40,989 bases of DNA from Paraburkholderia franconis (GTDB taxonomy: Bacteria > Pseudomonadota > Gammaproteobacteria > Burkholderiales > Burkholderiaceae). This document shows, one piece after another, positions 23,799 to 32,475 of the stretch. Within the stretch, counting starts at the first letter, position 1, and the number at the start of each line of letters is the position of its first letter. The translations under genes were made by a program, and so were the position numbers. Location of the stretch: contig NZ_WHNP01000063.1 in assembly GCF_009362735.1 (NCBI RefSeq), positions 1 through 40,989 of the forward strand, read 5' to 3'. The notes below the pieces were generated by a model that was given only the letters and a program-made list of their open reading frames with translations, searched no databases and was not told the origin of the DNA.

Positions 23799-25196
23799 AT
23801 GGTAACGATTGTCGAGGCACCGATAGCATCCAGCGCCCGGCTTAGCGGGCCGTACAAGGCGTGGGTACTACTGCTCGTCACTGTCATCTACGCCTTCAGC
23901 TTCATGGACCGCGTGCTGATGTCGATCGCCGCACCCGCGGTCAAGGCCCAGATGCACCTGAGCGACGCCCAGCTCGGCCTGCTGATCGGTCTTGCGTTCG
24001 CCCTGCTCTACACCCTTCTGGGCATTCCGATCGCGCGGCTCGCCGAGCGCTTCAACCGCGTGATCATCGTCGCCGTGACCGCCACCATCTGGTCGCTCAT
24101 GACCGTCGGATGCGGCACGGCGGCCAGCTATGTCCAGCTGCTCGCGTTCCGCACCGGCGTCGGCATCGGCGAGGCAGGCGCCACGCCGGCCGCCTATTCG
24201 CTGCTGTCGGACTACTTCCCCGACAAGCGCCGCTCGCTGGTGTTCGCCCTCTACGCGGCGGGCGTCCCATTCGGTGTACTCATCGCATCGTTCGTCGCCG
24301 CGCCGCTCGTCAAGAGCCAGGGCTGGCAGCATGCGTTCTTCTACGTCGGCGCCCCGGGCGTGGTTCTCGGCCTGCTGGCCTACCTCACCATCAAGGAACC
24401 GGCCCGCGCCGCCGCGACGAAAGCCGGCGGCGACAGCGTGCCGAAGTTCTCCGCCGTGCTCCGCGCTATGGCATCCACCTCGGCCTCCCGACACATGATC
24501 GTGGCGGTGATCCTCGGCATGTTCGCAATGTCCGCGATCATCCTGTTCCTGCCGATCTACTTCGCGCGCGTCTATGGCATGAACTTCGCCCAGGCGGGCA
24601 TCTCCTTCGGCCTGATCGGCGGTGTGGGCGGCATCATCGGCAACGTGATCAGCGGCTATCTGGCCGACCGGCTCGGCAAGCGCAACCCCGTCTGGAACGG
24701 CCGCATCCCCGCGCTGGGCTGCATGGCGGCCAGCGTGCTGGCCGGACTGGCCTTCCTTCAGCCCCAGGCCGCCCCGTGCGTGGCGCTCCTGGTGGTATTC
24801 GCGGTCTGCATGAACTTCTGGAATGGCCCCTCGTTCGCGGTGATCCTGTCGCTGCTCGAACCGCGCATGCGCGCCACCGCGTCCGCACTGACGCTGTCGG
24901 CGATGGCGCTGCTCGGACAGGGCCTCGGCCCGTGGTACTCCGGCGTGATCAGCGACGTCTTCGCGCGGCACCTGTTCGGCCGGCCCGACTTCGCGCAGAT
25001 GTGCGTGCTCGCCCGGCATGCAGCGCCGGGCACGCCGGCGCAGGTGCCGGCGGACATCGCTGCGCTTTGCCATTCGGCGACCACCACCGGCCTCCAGTAC
25101 GCCATGCTGACGATCGCGCCGGTCCTGCTCTGGGCGGCGGTTCACTACCGGATCGCCGGCCGCAAGTTCGCCGCGCTCAAGGCGCAGCCGGCCTGA
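23799..25196 (+). CDS. MFS transporter 1
   Basis: A 465-residue major facilitator with 12 predicted membrane segments, placed in the inner membrane. It shows the loop-2 motif IPIARLAERFNRVII and GVGIGEAGATPAAYSLLSDYF of the Spinster-like/UhpT-like bacterial MFS group that often travels with aromatic clusters. The start is the ATG at 23799, six bases after GGAG; an upstream TTG frame is not needed. It is paralogous to the minus-strand transporter at 31-32.4 kb, which also follows the Rieske-LigB-amidohydrolase set. Likely imports the aromatic acid or exports an intermediate. Confidence 0.9.
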   Translation: MVTIVEAPIASSARLSGPYKAWVLLLVTVIYAFSFMDRVLMSIAAPAVKAQMHLSDAQLGLLIGLAFALLYTLLGIPIARLAERFNRVIIVAVTATIWSLMTVGCGTAASYVQLLAFRTGVGIGEAGATPAAYSLLSDYFPDKRRSLVFALYAAGVPFGVLIASFVAAPLVKSQGWQHAFFYVGAPGVVLGLLAYLTIKEPARAAATKAGGDSVPKFSAVLRAMASTSASRHMIVAVILGMFAMSAIILFLPIYFARVYGMNFAQAGISFGLIGGVGGIIGNVISGYLADRLGKRNPVWNGRIPALGCMAASVLAGLAFLQPQAAPCVALLVVFAVCMNFWNGPSFAVILSLLEPRMRATASALTLSAMALLGQGLGPWYSGVISDVFARHLFGRPDFAQMCVLARHAAPGTPAQVPADIAALCHSATTTGLQYAMLTIAPVLLWAAVHYRIAGRKFAALKAQPA

Positions 25197-25228
25197 ACCG
25201 GCGGGACGCCGGCTCGTCCGCCATCAGA

Positions 25229-25260
25229 TACCCATGGGCAGTCTGCTCATGGGTACTTTT
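25229..25260 (+). terminator. Hairpin with T-run between MFS1 and ligase 2
   Basis: TACCCATG (25229-25236) pairs with CATGGGTA (25248-25255), followed by CTTTT. It sits 33 bases after the MFS stop and about 26 bases before the next start. It looks like a weak terminator or attenuator inside the operon. Confidence 0.5.
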
Positions 25261-25285
25261 CCTTGGTGTGCAGAGCGCCATCCTC

Positions 25286-27163
25286 ATGACATCATCGACC
25301 ATGCCCCTCGACCCGAAAGATTTTCCCTTCCGCCCGGTCCCGTTCCTGCCGCGGGATATCGATCTGCAGCACCAGCCCGACGGATCCCTGATCGTGCGCA
25401 GCAGGATTCCGCTAAAACCCAGCGCGCCTCACATTCCCTCGCTCCTGCACCGCAATGCGCGGAACCGCCCGACACATCCCTGGCTGGTGCAGCGGCGCGG
25501 CGCCGACGATGAATGGCAAAGCCTGACCTACCGGGACGGACTGGCACAGGTCCAGTCCGCCACGCAGTTCCTGCTCGATCTGGACCGCCCCGGCCGGACC
25601 GTCATGGTGCTCAGCGAGAACTCCCTGGAGCATGGCGTGCTGGAAGTCGCGGCCATGCAGGCCGGCATGCCCTATTCGCCGATCACAACGGCCTACTCGC
25701 TGCTAAGCCATGATCACGAGAAGTTGCGCGCCATGGTCCGCCTGCTGGAGCCGGCGGTGATCTTCGCGCAGAGCGGAACCCGGTACGAGAAGGCGCTGCG
25801 CGCGATCGGCGGCGACGCCATGATCATCTGCGCGGACGATCCCATCGACCATCCGCGCGTGACAACCTGGTCGCAGGTCACCGGCACCGTGCCGACCGCC
25901 GCGGTACAGGCCGCGATCGATTCGCTCACGCCCGACACCGTGGCGAAATATCAATTCACCTCGGGTTCGACCGGCACGCCCAAGGCGGTGATCGTCACGC
26001 AGGGCATGCTGACCACCTCGCTGGCCATGACCACGCAGATGATCCAGTGGGAGGCCGGCGACACGCCGGAAATCGTTCTGCTCGACTGGCTGCCCTGGAG
26101 CCACGTGGCCGGCGGGCACAGCGTCTTCAACTGCATCCTCGACGAAGGCGGCACGCTGTATATCGACGACGGCCGGCCGACGCCCGCCGAATTCCACAGG
26201 ACGCTGCGCAATCTGCGGACTATCTCGCCCTCACGCTTCAGCGGCGTGCCGGTGGCCTACGCGATGCTGGCGGAGGCGCTGCAAAAGGACGATCTCCTCG
26301 GCGCGTCGCTGTTCCGCCACCTGCATCGCCTGACATACTCGGGCGCGCGGCTGCCGGATGCCGTCCACGACGCGATCCAGCAACAGGCCGTGCGGCATAC
26401 CGGACACCGGATTCCGTTCGTCTCGGCCTACGGTTCCACCGAAACCTCGGCCGCGGTCACTTACGTCCACTGGGCCGCCGAGCAGACGGGCCTGATCGGC
26501 CTGCCGCATCCCGGCGTGGATCTCAAGCTGATCCCCCTGGGAGACAACGCCCGATACGAAATCCGGGTCCGCAGCCCGGCCGTCACTCGGGGCTATATGA
26601 AACAGCCCGTGCTGAGCCGCGAGGCTTTCGACGAGGACGGATTCCTGTGCATGGGCGATGCCGCCGCGTTCGTGGATGCCGATCGTCCGGAGGAAGGCTT
26701 CAGGTTTGCGGGCCGGGTGGCGGAGGAATTCAAGCTGCAGTCCGGCGTGTTCGTGCGGGTCAGCAGCCTGAGAGTCGATTGCCTCAACGCGGCGGCGCCG
26801 CTTCTGAGCGATCTGGTCATCACCGGCGCCGATCGCGACTACGTCGGCGCGCTCGCATGGCTGAACGTGGCGGCCTGCCGGGATTTCCTCGGACATGCCG
26901 GCCTGGATTTCGCCGGCCTCGCCGCTCATCCGGCGCTCCGCGCCGCGCTGCAGAATGCGTTCGCCGCCCATAACGCGCGGCATCCGGGCAGCAGTACCCG
27001 CGTCCGCCGGCTGTGGCTGCTGGAAAAGCCCGCGTCGCTGGACCAGGGCGAGACCAACGACAAAGGCTATATCAACCAGCGCAAGGTGCTCGAACAGCGC
27101 AGCGACGCGGTTCGCTCGCTCTATGCCGCAGCGGATCACCCGAATCTCGTGTGCATCGACTGA
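25286..27163 (+). CDS. Feruloyl-CoA-synthetase-type acyl-CoA ligase 2
   Basis: A second ANL-superfamily ligase, about 625 residues, with the same subfamily signatures as copy 1: FTSGSTGTPKAV, WLPWSHVAGG, GGTLYIDDGRPTP, AYGSTET, FKLQSGVFVRV and DKGYINQRKVLEQR. The two share motif order and length and are clear paralogues, but differ enough to expect different acids. The start could be 25286 (MTSSTMPLDP) or 25301 (MPLDP); neither has a good Shine-Dalgarno. It follows a hairpin with a T-run, so its level may be set separately from the upstream genes. Last gene before the bidirectional terminator. Confidence 0.88.
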   Translation: MTSSTMPLDPKDFPFRPVPFLPRDIDLQHQPDGSLIVRSRIPLKPSAPHIPSLLHRNARNRPTHPWLVQRRGADDEWQSLTYRDGLAQVQSATQFLLDLDRPGRTVMVLSENSLEHGVLEVAAMQAGMPYSPITTAYSLLSHDHEKLRAMVRLLEPAVIFAQSGTRYEKALRAIGGDAMIICADDPIDHPRVTTWSQVTGTVPTAAVQAAIDSLTPDTVAKYQFTSGSTGTPKAVIVTQGMLTTSLAMTTQMIQWEAGDTPEIVLLDWLPWSHVAGGHSVFNCILDEGGTLYIDDGRPTPAEFHRTLRNLRTISPSRFSGVPVAYAMLAEALQKDDLLGASLFRHLHRLTYSGARLPDAVHDAIQQQAVRHTGHRIPFVSAYGSTETSAAVTYVHWAAEQTGLIGLPHPGVDLKLIPLGDNARYEIRVRSPAVTRGYMKQPVLSREAFDEDGFLCMGDAAAFVDADRPEEGFRFAGRVAEEFKLQSGVFVRVSSLRVDCLNAAAPLLSDLVITGADRDYVGALAWLNVAACRDFLGHAGLDFAGLAAHPALRAALQNAFAAHNARHPGSSTRVRRLWLLEKPASLDQGETNDKGYINQRKVLEQRSDAVRSLYAAADHPNLVCID

Positions 27164-27180
27164 CACCGGCCGGACAACGA

Positions 27181-27216
27181 AAAGCGCCGGCACCCTTCAG
27201 GGTGCCGGCGCTTTTT
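27181..27216. terminator. Strong bidirectional intrinsic terminator
   Basis: AAAGCGCCGGCACCCT (27181-27196) and its exact complement (27199-27214) give a 16-bp stem, with TTTTT on the plus strand (27212-27216) and a TTTT run (then C) on the minus strand. It separates the convergent operons ending at 27163 (+) and 27281 (-). Confidence 0.95.
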
Positions 27217-27280
27217 CATCGGGCCGTGCAACGACGGCCCCCGGCACCACGCGGTCATCCCGCGTGCGTCTGCCGGAAGA

Positions 27281-28135
27281 TCAGTGCGTCAGGAAGTCGA
27301 CGACCAGACGGTTGAACTCGTCCGCGTGCTCCCACTGAGCCCAGTGACCGCACTTCGCGAAGATATGCAGACGCGAATCCTGCAGCGTGTTGATCATGCG
27401 CAGGCCGTGGTCGATGGGCACGAACCGGTCGTCGCGGCCCCAGGTGATCAGGGTCTTGTGCGGAATCTGATGGAAGTGTGCCGACAGATCCCAGGTCGTC
27501 GACGGGCAGAGCTTGCCGCTCTCGACCCAGTTCTTCAGATGGTTGAGGTTCGACTGGATGTTGTTCCAGCGGCCTTGGCGCAGCTCTTCGGTGATCGCCG
27601 ACGGGTTATAGACGAACACGTCGAGCATGGCCTCGAAGTTTTCGTAGGTCGGCTGCGCATAGAGCCTGCCCATGCGCTTGATGCCCTCGCCCGGCTGCGG
27701 CTGGAGGATGCTCGGGCCCTGCGCGCCCGGGCCCATCAGCACCATGCGGTCCATGCGCTCCGGGAATTCGAGCGCGAAGGCCAGCGCCGAGGCGCCCCCC
27801 ATCGAGTTGCCCACCAGGTGAGCCTTGTCGATACCGAGGACGTCCATCACAGCCTTGGTCGCGCGCGCGTTCACGAAGTTGCGCGGAGTGCTCGGCACGA
27901 TTTCGTCGGACTTGTTGAAACCCGGGCTGTCGATCAGCAGCACGCGGAAGCCCGCGCCGACCAGCGCCTCGATGTTGCGGTAATAATTGCTCCAGCCGCT
28001 GGCGCCGGGGCCGCCGCCATGCAGCATCAGTACGGCGGGGCCGCTGCCGGCCTCGTTCAGGTGGATCCGGAAATTCTCGAGGCCCGGTTCGTTGATCGTA
28101 ACGAACTTGCTGGTGCCGGCTTCAGTCAGAGACAT
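27281..28135 (-). CDS. Meta-cleavage product C-C hydrolase (BphD/HsaD/MhpC type)
   Basis: An alpha/beta hydrolase of 284 residues that splits the vinylogous diketone made by extradiol ring cleavage into 2-hydroxypenta-2,4-dienoate and an acid. The nucleophile is S111 in GNSMGGA, the acid D236 in GRDDRFVP, and the base H264 in KCGHWAQWEH. LMLHGGGPGASGWSNYYRN is the oxyanion-hole signature of MCP hydrolases, as opposed to general esterases. It is the last gene of the minus-strand set after hydroxylase, reductase and dioxygenase, giving the order of hsaC/B/A/D-type functions. Its dienoate product would go to MhpD-F-E at 1.8-4.6 kb. Confidence 0.92.
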   Translation of the reverse strand: MSLTEAGTSKFVTINEPGLENFRIHLNEAGSGPAVLMLHGGGPGASGWSNYYRNIEALVGAGFRVLLIDSPGFNKSDEIVPSTPRNFVNARATKAVMDVLGIDKAHLVGNSMGGASALAFALEFPERMDRMVLMGPGAQGPSILQPQPGEGIKRMGRLYAQPTYENFEAMLDVFVYNPSAITEELRQGRWNNIQSNLNHLKNWVESGKLCPSTTWDLSAHFHQIPHKTLITWGRDDRFVPIDHGLRMINTLQDSRLHIFAKCGHWAQWEHADEFNRLVVDFLTH

Positions 28136-28210
28136 AAATGCGCTCCAATCATGCGTGTCAAGGTGTAAAAAAATTCGCCGGACGGCGGGACGGTGTGCCC
28201 CTGCCGGCGC

Positions 28211-29404
28211 TTAACGGGCGTACTGCAACGGCGGCAACGCCTCTCCCATCAGGAAACCGCCCAGATTGCCGGCGTTGTCGTCTGCGTTCTGCGTGATGTG
28301 GTTCGACGCGGCCATCACGTCGCGCACGATGCGCTGGATCGGGTTGTCGAGATAGATGCCGCGCGCGGACAGTGCCTTGAACAGCAGCTGCACGGCCTGA
28401 TCGCATTCGCGGCCCACACGCGCGATATCGAGCGCATAGGCCACCCGGCTCGCCAGCGGGATCAGTTCACGGCGCTCGACAATGGGCGTGGTCTCGATCT
28501 GCATCATCAGCAGCCGCGCGCGCGACGAACGCACCAGGGCCGTGGCATTGCCGAGGCGGTCCTTGACGTACGGGCTGGCGCTGGTCTGCTTGCCGTTGCC
28601 CGAATTGCGGCGAGTCGCCATCTGTTCGACGAACAGGTCGATCGCGCCCTGCGCCATACCGACGATCACGGCCGATACCGAGCCGCAGAACACCTGCGTG
28701 AACGGGAAAAGGTACATGCTGCCGCGATCGCTCATCGAGTAATCGGCAAGACTGTGGGTATGGCATTCCGGAACAAACGTTTCCTGGACCTGCAGGCTCT
28801 TGCTGCCTGTCCCCGCGAGCCCGCAGACCTGCCAGTCGTCGATGATCGTATAGGCCGAGCGCGGCACCAGCACGGCAATGCGGTCCACCGGCGGCTTGCC
28901 TTCCTCGCCGGGCGCCATCACGCCCAGAATCGCCCACTGGCCGTGATCAGTACCGCTCGACGTCGGCCAGCGACCGCTGATCACGTAACCGCCCTCGACC
29001 CTGCGGCATGCGCCGACCGGCGCATACGACGAGGCGACGATCACGCTGTCGTCCCGGCCCCAGACGTCGTCACCGGCGCGCGGGTCGAACAGGCCGAATT
29101 CCCACGGATGCACGCCCAGGATCATCAGGTTCCACGCGCTGCTGCTGCAGCCGCGGCCGACTTCCATCAGGATCTTGAAGAACACCGACGGATTCATTTC
29201 ATACCCGCCCCAGCGGCGCGGCTGCAGCACGCGCAGGAAACCGGCCTCGCGGAACTTCTCAATGATGTCGGCCGGCACGCCGCGCGCGGCCTCGACTTCC
29301 GCCGCGCGGGTCCGCAGCCACGGCACCATCGCGCGGGCACGTTCGATCAGTTCGTCTTCGCCCGGTACGGCGTGCCCGATATCGCTTTTCAGTACACTGC
29401 TCAT
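28211..29404 (-). CDS. Flavin-dependent hydroxylase, group D (HsaA / HpaB-C2 type)
   Basis: A 397-residue protein with the acyl-CoA dehydrogenase fold but of the monooxygenase subgroup that includes HsaA (3-HSA hydroxylase) and the C2 component of p-hydroxyphenylacetate 3-hydroxylase. It uses reduced flavin supplied by a separate reductase to ortho-hydroxylate a phenol. Seen are RRWGGYEMNPSVF, the SGRWPTSSGTDHGQWAI strand, CGLAGTGSKS and the C-terminal four-helix region with RDVMAASNHI. There is no YEG-type catalytic Glu of the dehydrogenases. The flavin reductase gene lies 31 bases upstream. It would turn a phenol into the catechol cleaved by the HsaC-like enzyme. Confidence 0.9.
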   Translation of the reverse strand: MSSVLKSDIGHAVPGEDELIERARAMVPWLRTRAAEVEAARGVPADIIEKFREAGFLRVLQPRRWGGYEMNPSVFFKILMEVGRGCSSSAWNLMILGVHPWEFGLFDPRAGDDVWGRDDSVIVASSYAPVGACRRVEGGYVISGRWPTSSGTDHGQWAILGVMAPGEEGKPPVDRIAVLVPRSAYTIIDDWQVCGLAGTGSKSLQVQETFVPECHTHSLADYSMSDRGSMYLFPFTQVFCGSVSAVIVGMAQGAIDLFVEQMATRRNSGNGKQTSASPYVKDRLGNATALVRSSRARLLMMQIETTPIVERRELIPLASRVAYALDIARVGRECDQAVQLLFKALSARGIYLDNPIQRIVRDVMAASNHITQNADDNAGNLGGFLMGEALPPLQYAR

Positions 29405-29434
29405 CTCTATTCCCTCTTCCTCTGCCCAGGCCGG

Positions 29435-29998
29435 TTACATCTTCAGCTTGGAAAAATTTCGGTTGAAGTACATCAGCGGCCCTTGCGCTTCCTGCGTGCA
29501 GCGCACTTCGATCACGTCGCAGATGAATACCGTGTGCGACTTGCCGCCCGGAATGGCGTCCACCACCCGGCAGCCGAACGACACCAGCGCGTCCTTGAGC
29601 CGGGGGATGGCCAGTTTGCCGTCCTCCCAATCCGGGGCGACGAAACGATCTTCGCCACGCGCTTCCATGACCATGCCCGCGAATCGGCGGGCCGTTTCCT
29701 CCTGCTGCTCGCTGAGCACGTTCACGCTCAACAGGCCGGCCTCGTGAATCACGTCGTGCGCATAGACCGACTTATTGACGCAGATCAACAGGCGCGCCGG
29801 ATCGGCGCTGACCGAACACACCGCCGTGGCGGTCAGTCCTGCGCGCAGCGCACCGCTGCGCGTCGCGATTACCGAACAGCTTCCCGCCAGATATCGCATG
29901 CCGGCCGCGAACGATGCACTGTCCACGCTCGCGCGGGCCATGCCAAATAAATTAGGATTGCTCATATTCAATGAAGATTGACTCGATGCTTCCGACAT
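29435..29998 (-). CDS. Flavin reductase (HsaB/HpaC type)
   Basis: A 187-residue flavin reductase-like FMN-binding protein that reduces free FMN or FAD with NADH for the hydroxylase encoded next. TATAVCSVSADPARLLICVNK is the usual flavin-binding strand-loop, and FICDVIEVR and LMYFNRNFSKL form the C-terminal part. The start at 29998 (MSEASSQ) is chosen because the dioxygenase gene stops at 30015; an ATG at 30037 would overlap it, and one at 29965 is also possible. Confidence 0.88.
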   Translation of the reverse strand: MSEASSQSSLNMSNPNLFGMARASVDSASFAAGMRYLAGSCSVIATRSGALRAGLTATAVCSVSADPARLLICVNKSVYAHDVIHEAGLLSVNVLSEQQEETARRFAGMVMEARGEDRFVAPDWEDGKLAIPRLKDALVSFGCRVVDAIPGGKSHTVFICDVIEVRCTQEAQGPLMYFNRNFSKLKM

Positions 29999-30014
29999 AT
30001 ATCCATTGACTCCG

Positions 30015-30929
30015 TCAGCCGCGCGGCGGCTCTCCACGCTGATGCCCCCAATCGCTCAGACGCGAGTAGGTCGTGACTTTCCAGGTCGCATCGTCGATCA
30101 CGATGCCGCCGTGGCCGTACTCGATCGCGAAGCCCGATGGCGAACGCACGTAGAACGAGAACATCTGGTCGTTGGGGTGATGGCCCAGATGCATCACGAT
30201 CGGCAGGCCGGCGGCCAGACAGCGGTCGTAGGCCAGTCCGACGTCGTTCATGTCCTTGACCTGCACCATGAGGTGCCCCAGCAGTTTTTCGCCGGGCAGC
30301 TCGCCGGTCGCCAGTGAGTGATGGCGGCCGCTCGCGGTGTGCATGAAGGTCACGTCGAAGGTCTTTCCGGGAATCACGTCCGCGCGGATGTAGTCGCTGA
30401 TCTTCAGGCCCAGGCCCGAACGATAGAATTCGATCGTCTTCTTCGCATCGGCCGACCGCGTGACGATATGCCCGAGCCCCAGTACCCCGGTCTCGAAGCC
30501 CGCGCCGCGCATGACGGTGGACCGGAAGCCATCGCTCATCAGCGCGATCCACGGGCCGTAATAGAAGCCATGGCGGAAGCCGTTCGGATCGTCGCAGCAA
30601 TACAGTGTCTCGACGCTGCGGCGCCTGCATTCCTCGGCACTTGCCTGTTCCACACGGGTGCCGTAGGCGCGCAGCTGCTCGACATAACGCGTCAGCTGCT
30701 CTTCCGTGTCGAATTCCCAGCCGGCTTCGAGCAGGTCGTCCGCGTCGTTCTTCTCGAGCACCACGCGTTGCAGACGTTCGTCCATGCGCAGCGCCAGGGA
30801 TTGGTCGTCCTCACGCTCGCAGACCTGGAACCCCAGGATGTCGCGGGCGAACACGGTCCAGGCATCGAAATCCTTCACGCCCAGCACGACATACCCGAGG
30901 CTCGATATTTCTGCGGGGAAATCAGTCAT
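30015..30929 (-). CDS. Extradiol ring-cleavage dioxygenase, VOC type (HsaC/BphC-like)
   Basis: A two-domain type I extradiol dioxygenase of 304 residues. The Fe(II) ligands are H154 (GLGHIV), H219 (LGHLMVQV) and E270 (SGFAIEYG). Second-sphere His residues are present in GRHHSL (203/204) and GHHPND (250/251). These match BphC/HsaC, which meta-cleave 2,3-dihydroxybiphenyl-like or bicyclic catechols. The start at 30929 has AAGGA upstream. Together with the downstream reductase, hydroxylase and hydrolase it forms a complete hydroxylation-cleavage-hydrolysis set. The preference of this subclass for catechols with a bulky 3-substituent supports a substrate that carries a large group, possibly a second ring. 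Confidence 0.92.
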   Translation of the reverse strand: MTDFPAEISSLGYVVLGVKDFDAWTVFARDILGFQVCEREDDQSLALRMDERLQRVVLEKNDADDLLEAGWEFDTEEQLTRYVEQLRAYGTRVEQASAEECRRRSVETLYCCDDPNGFRHGFYYGPWIALMSDGFRSTVMRGAGFETGVLGLGHIVTRSADAKKTIEFYRSGLGLKISDYIRADVIPGKTFDVTFMHTASGRHHSLATGELPGEKLLGHLMVQVKDMNDVGLAYDRCLAAGLPIVMHLGHHPNDQMFSFYVRSPSGFAIEYGHGGIVIDDATWKVTTYSRLSDWGHQRGEPPRG

Positions 30930-30994
30930 TTTATCTATCCTTGTTTTCCATGATCGGAGGCGTTCGGCACAGCCCCTGCGCCGGGCGGCCCCGT

Positions 30995-32365
30995 CTATCG
31001 CTTGATGTTTCGCGAGGCCTGGAAGAAGCACACCGCCGAGGCCGCCACCATCACGATCGGCACCAGCAGCGCATAGCGCAGGCCTTGGGCCGCGGCCTGG
31101 TGACAGCTCATCAGTATGCTGGCTGCCGGCGCCGCGCCGTGCGGCAGCACGCACATGGCGTGATAGTCACCGCCGGTGAATCCGTATTTCGCCAAACGAT
31201 CGCTCAGGAAACCGACCATCGCCGGGCCCAGCCCCTGCCCCACCAGGTTCATCAGCAGGAACACCAGTGCCGAAGCCGTGGCACGCATGCGCGGCTCGAC
31301 CAGACCATGCACGATCGAAAACGTCGGTCCGTTCCAGACATTGAGCGCGATAGTCGTCAGCAGCAGCAGCGGAATGCCGATATACCAGGTGGACGTCAGA
31401 AACGAGACCGCCGTCAACGGGATCGCGAACAGCGAACCCAGCGCGGGAATCCAGGCGTACCAGCGGCGGTCCCGGCGCGAAGCCCAGTCCGAACCGTAGC
31501 CGCCGATCAGGCCGCCGACGATCGCGCCGCCGCCATTGACGAAGGCGAAACCCAGCCCGGCGTGTTCCATGCTCATGCCGTACACCCGGCCCAGGTAGAT
31601 CGGCAGGAACATCAAGGTGCCGTAGAGCGCGACGGCAGCAGTCATCACGCCCGCCGACATCTGCCAGAACACCTTCTCACGGAAGAAGACCTTCAGCACC
31701 TCGCCCAGCGACGGCACCGCTTCGCTCGCGGTGGCGCTCAACCCGTCGGCCTGGCCGCGCTGCGGTTCGCGAATGGTCAGATAAGCGAGCGCCCCCAGCA
31801 CCAGGCCCGGGATGCCGACGACATAGAATGCCGCGCGCCACCCGTAATGCTGCGCAATCAAGCCGCCGCCGAGCGCGCCCAGGACGACGCCGATCGGCGG
31901 CCCGAGGGCATAGATGCCGAGCGCGGTGGCGCGGCGATGGGCGGGGAACTGGTCGGAAATCAGCGAGTGCGAGGTCGGCGTACTGCCAGCCTCGCCGATA
32001 CCAACGCCCAGCCGGTAGGCCATCAGCCAGCCGAAACTGGTGGCCGTGCCGGACAGCAGGGTCATCACCGACCATGCCGCAATCGAGATCGCGATCATCA
32101 CGACGCGACTGTACCGTTCGGCCAGGCGGGCAATCGGAATGCCCAGCGTGGCATAGAAGACCGAGAAGGCGAAACCGCTCAGCAGGCCGACCTGCAGATC
32201 GCTCAGGCCCATCTGTACCTTGAGCGCAGGTCCGACGACCGCGACGATGATGCGATCGACGAAACTCGACGCATACACCAGCACCAGCAGCAGCAGCAGC
32301 CACCGCTCATACCAGCGGCTTCTCGCGCCCGCCAGGCTCCTTGTCCCTCCGACCAACTCGCTCAT
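30995..32365 (-). CDS. MFS transporter 2
   Basis: A 456-residue, 12-segment major facilitator of the inner membrane, paralogous to MFS1: the same FVDRIIVAVVGPALKVQMGLSD, GIPIARLAERYSRVV and LGVGIGEAGSTPTSHSLISD layout. The start at 32365 (MSELVGG) has AGGAGA seven bases upstream. Site D, a putative MarR operator, lies about 55-70 bases before this start, so the genes from here to 27281 probably form their own transcription unit, separate from the upstream LigB-amidohydrolase-Rieske genes. Confidence 0.9.
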   Translation of the reverse strand: MSELVGGTRSLAGARSRWYERWLLLLLVLVYASSFVDRIIVAVVGPALKVQMGLSDLQVGLLSGFAFSVFYATLGIPIARLAERYSRVVMIAISIAAWSVMTLLSGTATSFGWLMAYRLGVGIGEAGSTPTSHSLISDQFPAHRRATALGIYALGPPIGVVLGALGGGLIAQHYGWRAAFYVVGIPGLVLGALAYLTIREPQRGQADGLSATASEAVPSLGEVLKVFFREKVFWQMSAGVMTAAVALYGTLMFLPIYLGRVYGMSMEHAGLGFAFVNGGGAIVGGLIGGYGSDWASRRDRRWYAWIPALGSLFAIPLTAVSFLTSTWYIGIPLLLLTTIALNVWNGPTFSIVHGLVEPRMRATASALVFLLMNLVGQGLGPAMVGFLSDRLAKYGFTGGDYHAMCVLPHGAAPAASILMSCHQAAAQGLRYALLVPIVMVAASAVCFFQASRNIKR

Positions 32366-32418
32366 CTCGCCGTCTCCTGTTGTATCCGGGCCGGTCCGCC
32401 CGTCACACATGCCTGTTA

Positions 32419-32433
32419 TTTAGGTATTCTTAT
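32419..32433. promoter_or_regulatory. Putative MarR operator, site D
   Basis: TTTAGGTATTCTTAT matches site B (ATAAGGTAGTCTTAT) at 12 of 15 positions and is followed by an AT-rich run like the other sites. It is in the short gap between the LigB copy 2 stop (32476) and the MFS2 start (32365). Confidence 0.6.
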
Positions 32434-32475
32434 TATTTTTCATGAAGCCGCGTACCGGGGACGCCCTGTCCGTCT

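Noticed and set aside
23861..25285. A long plus-strand frame reading through MFS1 into ligase 2 (1100 residues)
   Set aside because: Before 25286 it is an out-of-frame shadow of the MFS gene with Arg/Pro-rich low-complexity sequence; only the part from 25286 on is a real protein.
29931..29985. A further possible MarR-type box near the flavin reductase start
   Set aside because: The AT-rich stretch matches the consensus poorly and lies in the coding sequence of the reductase N-terminus.
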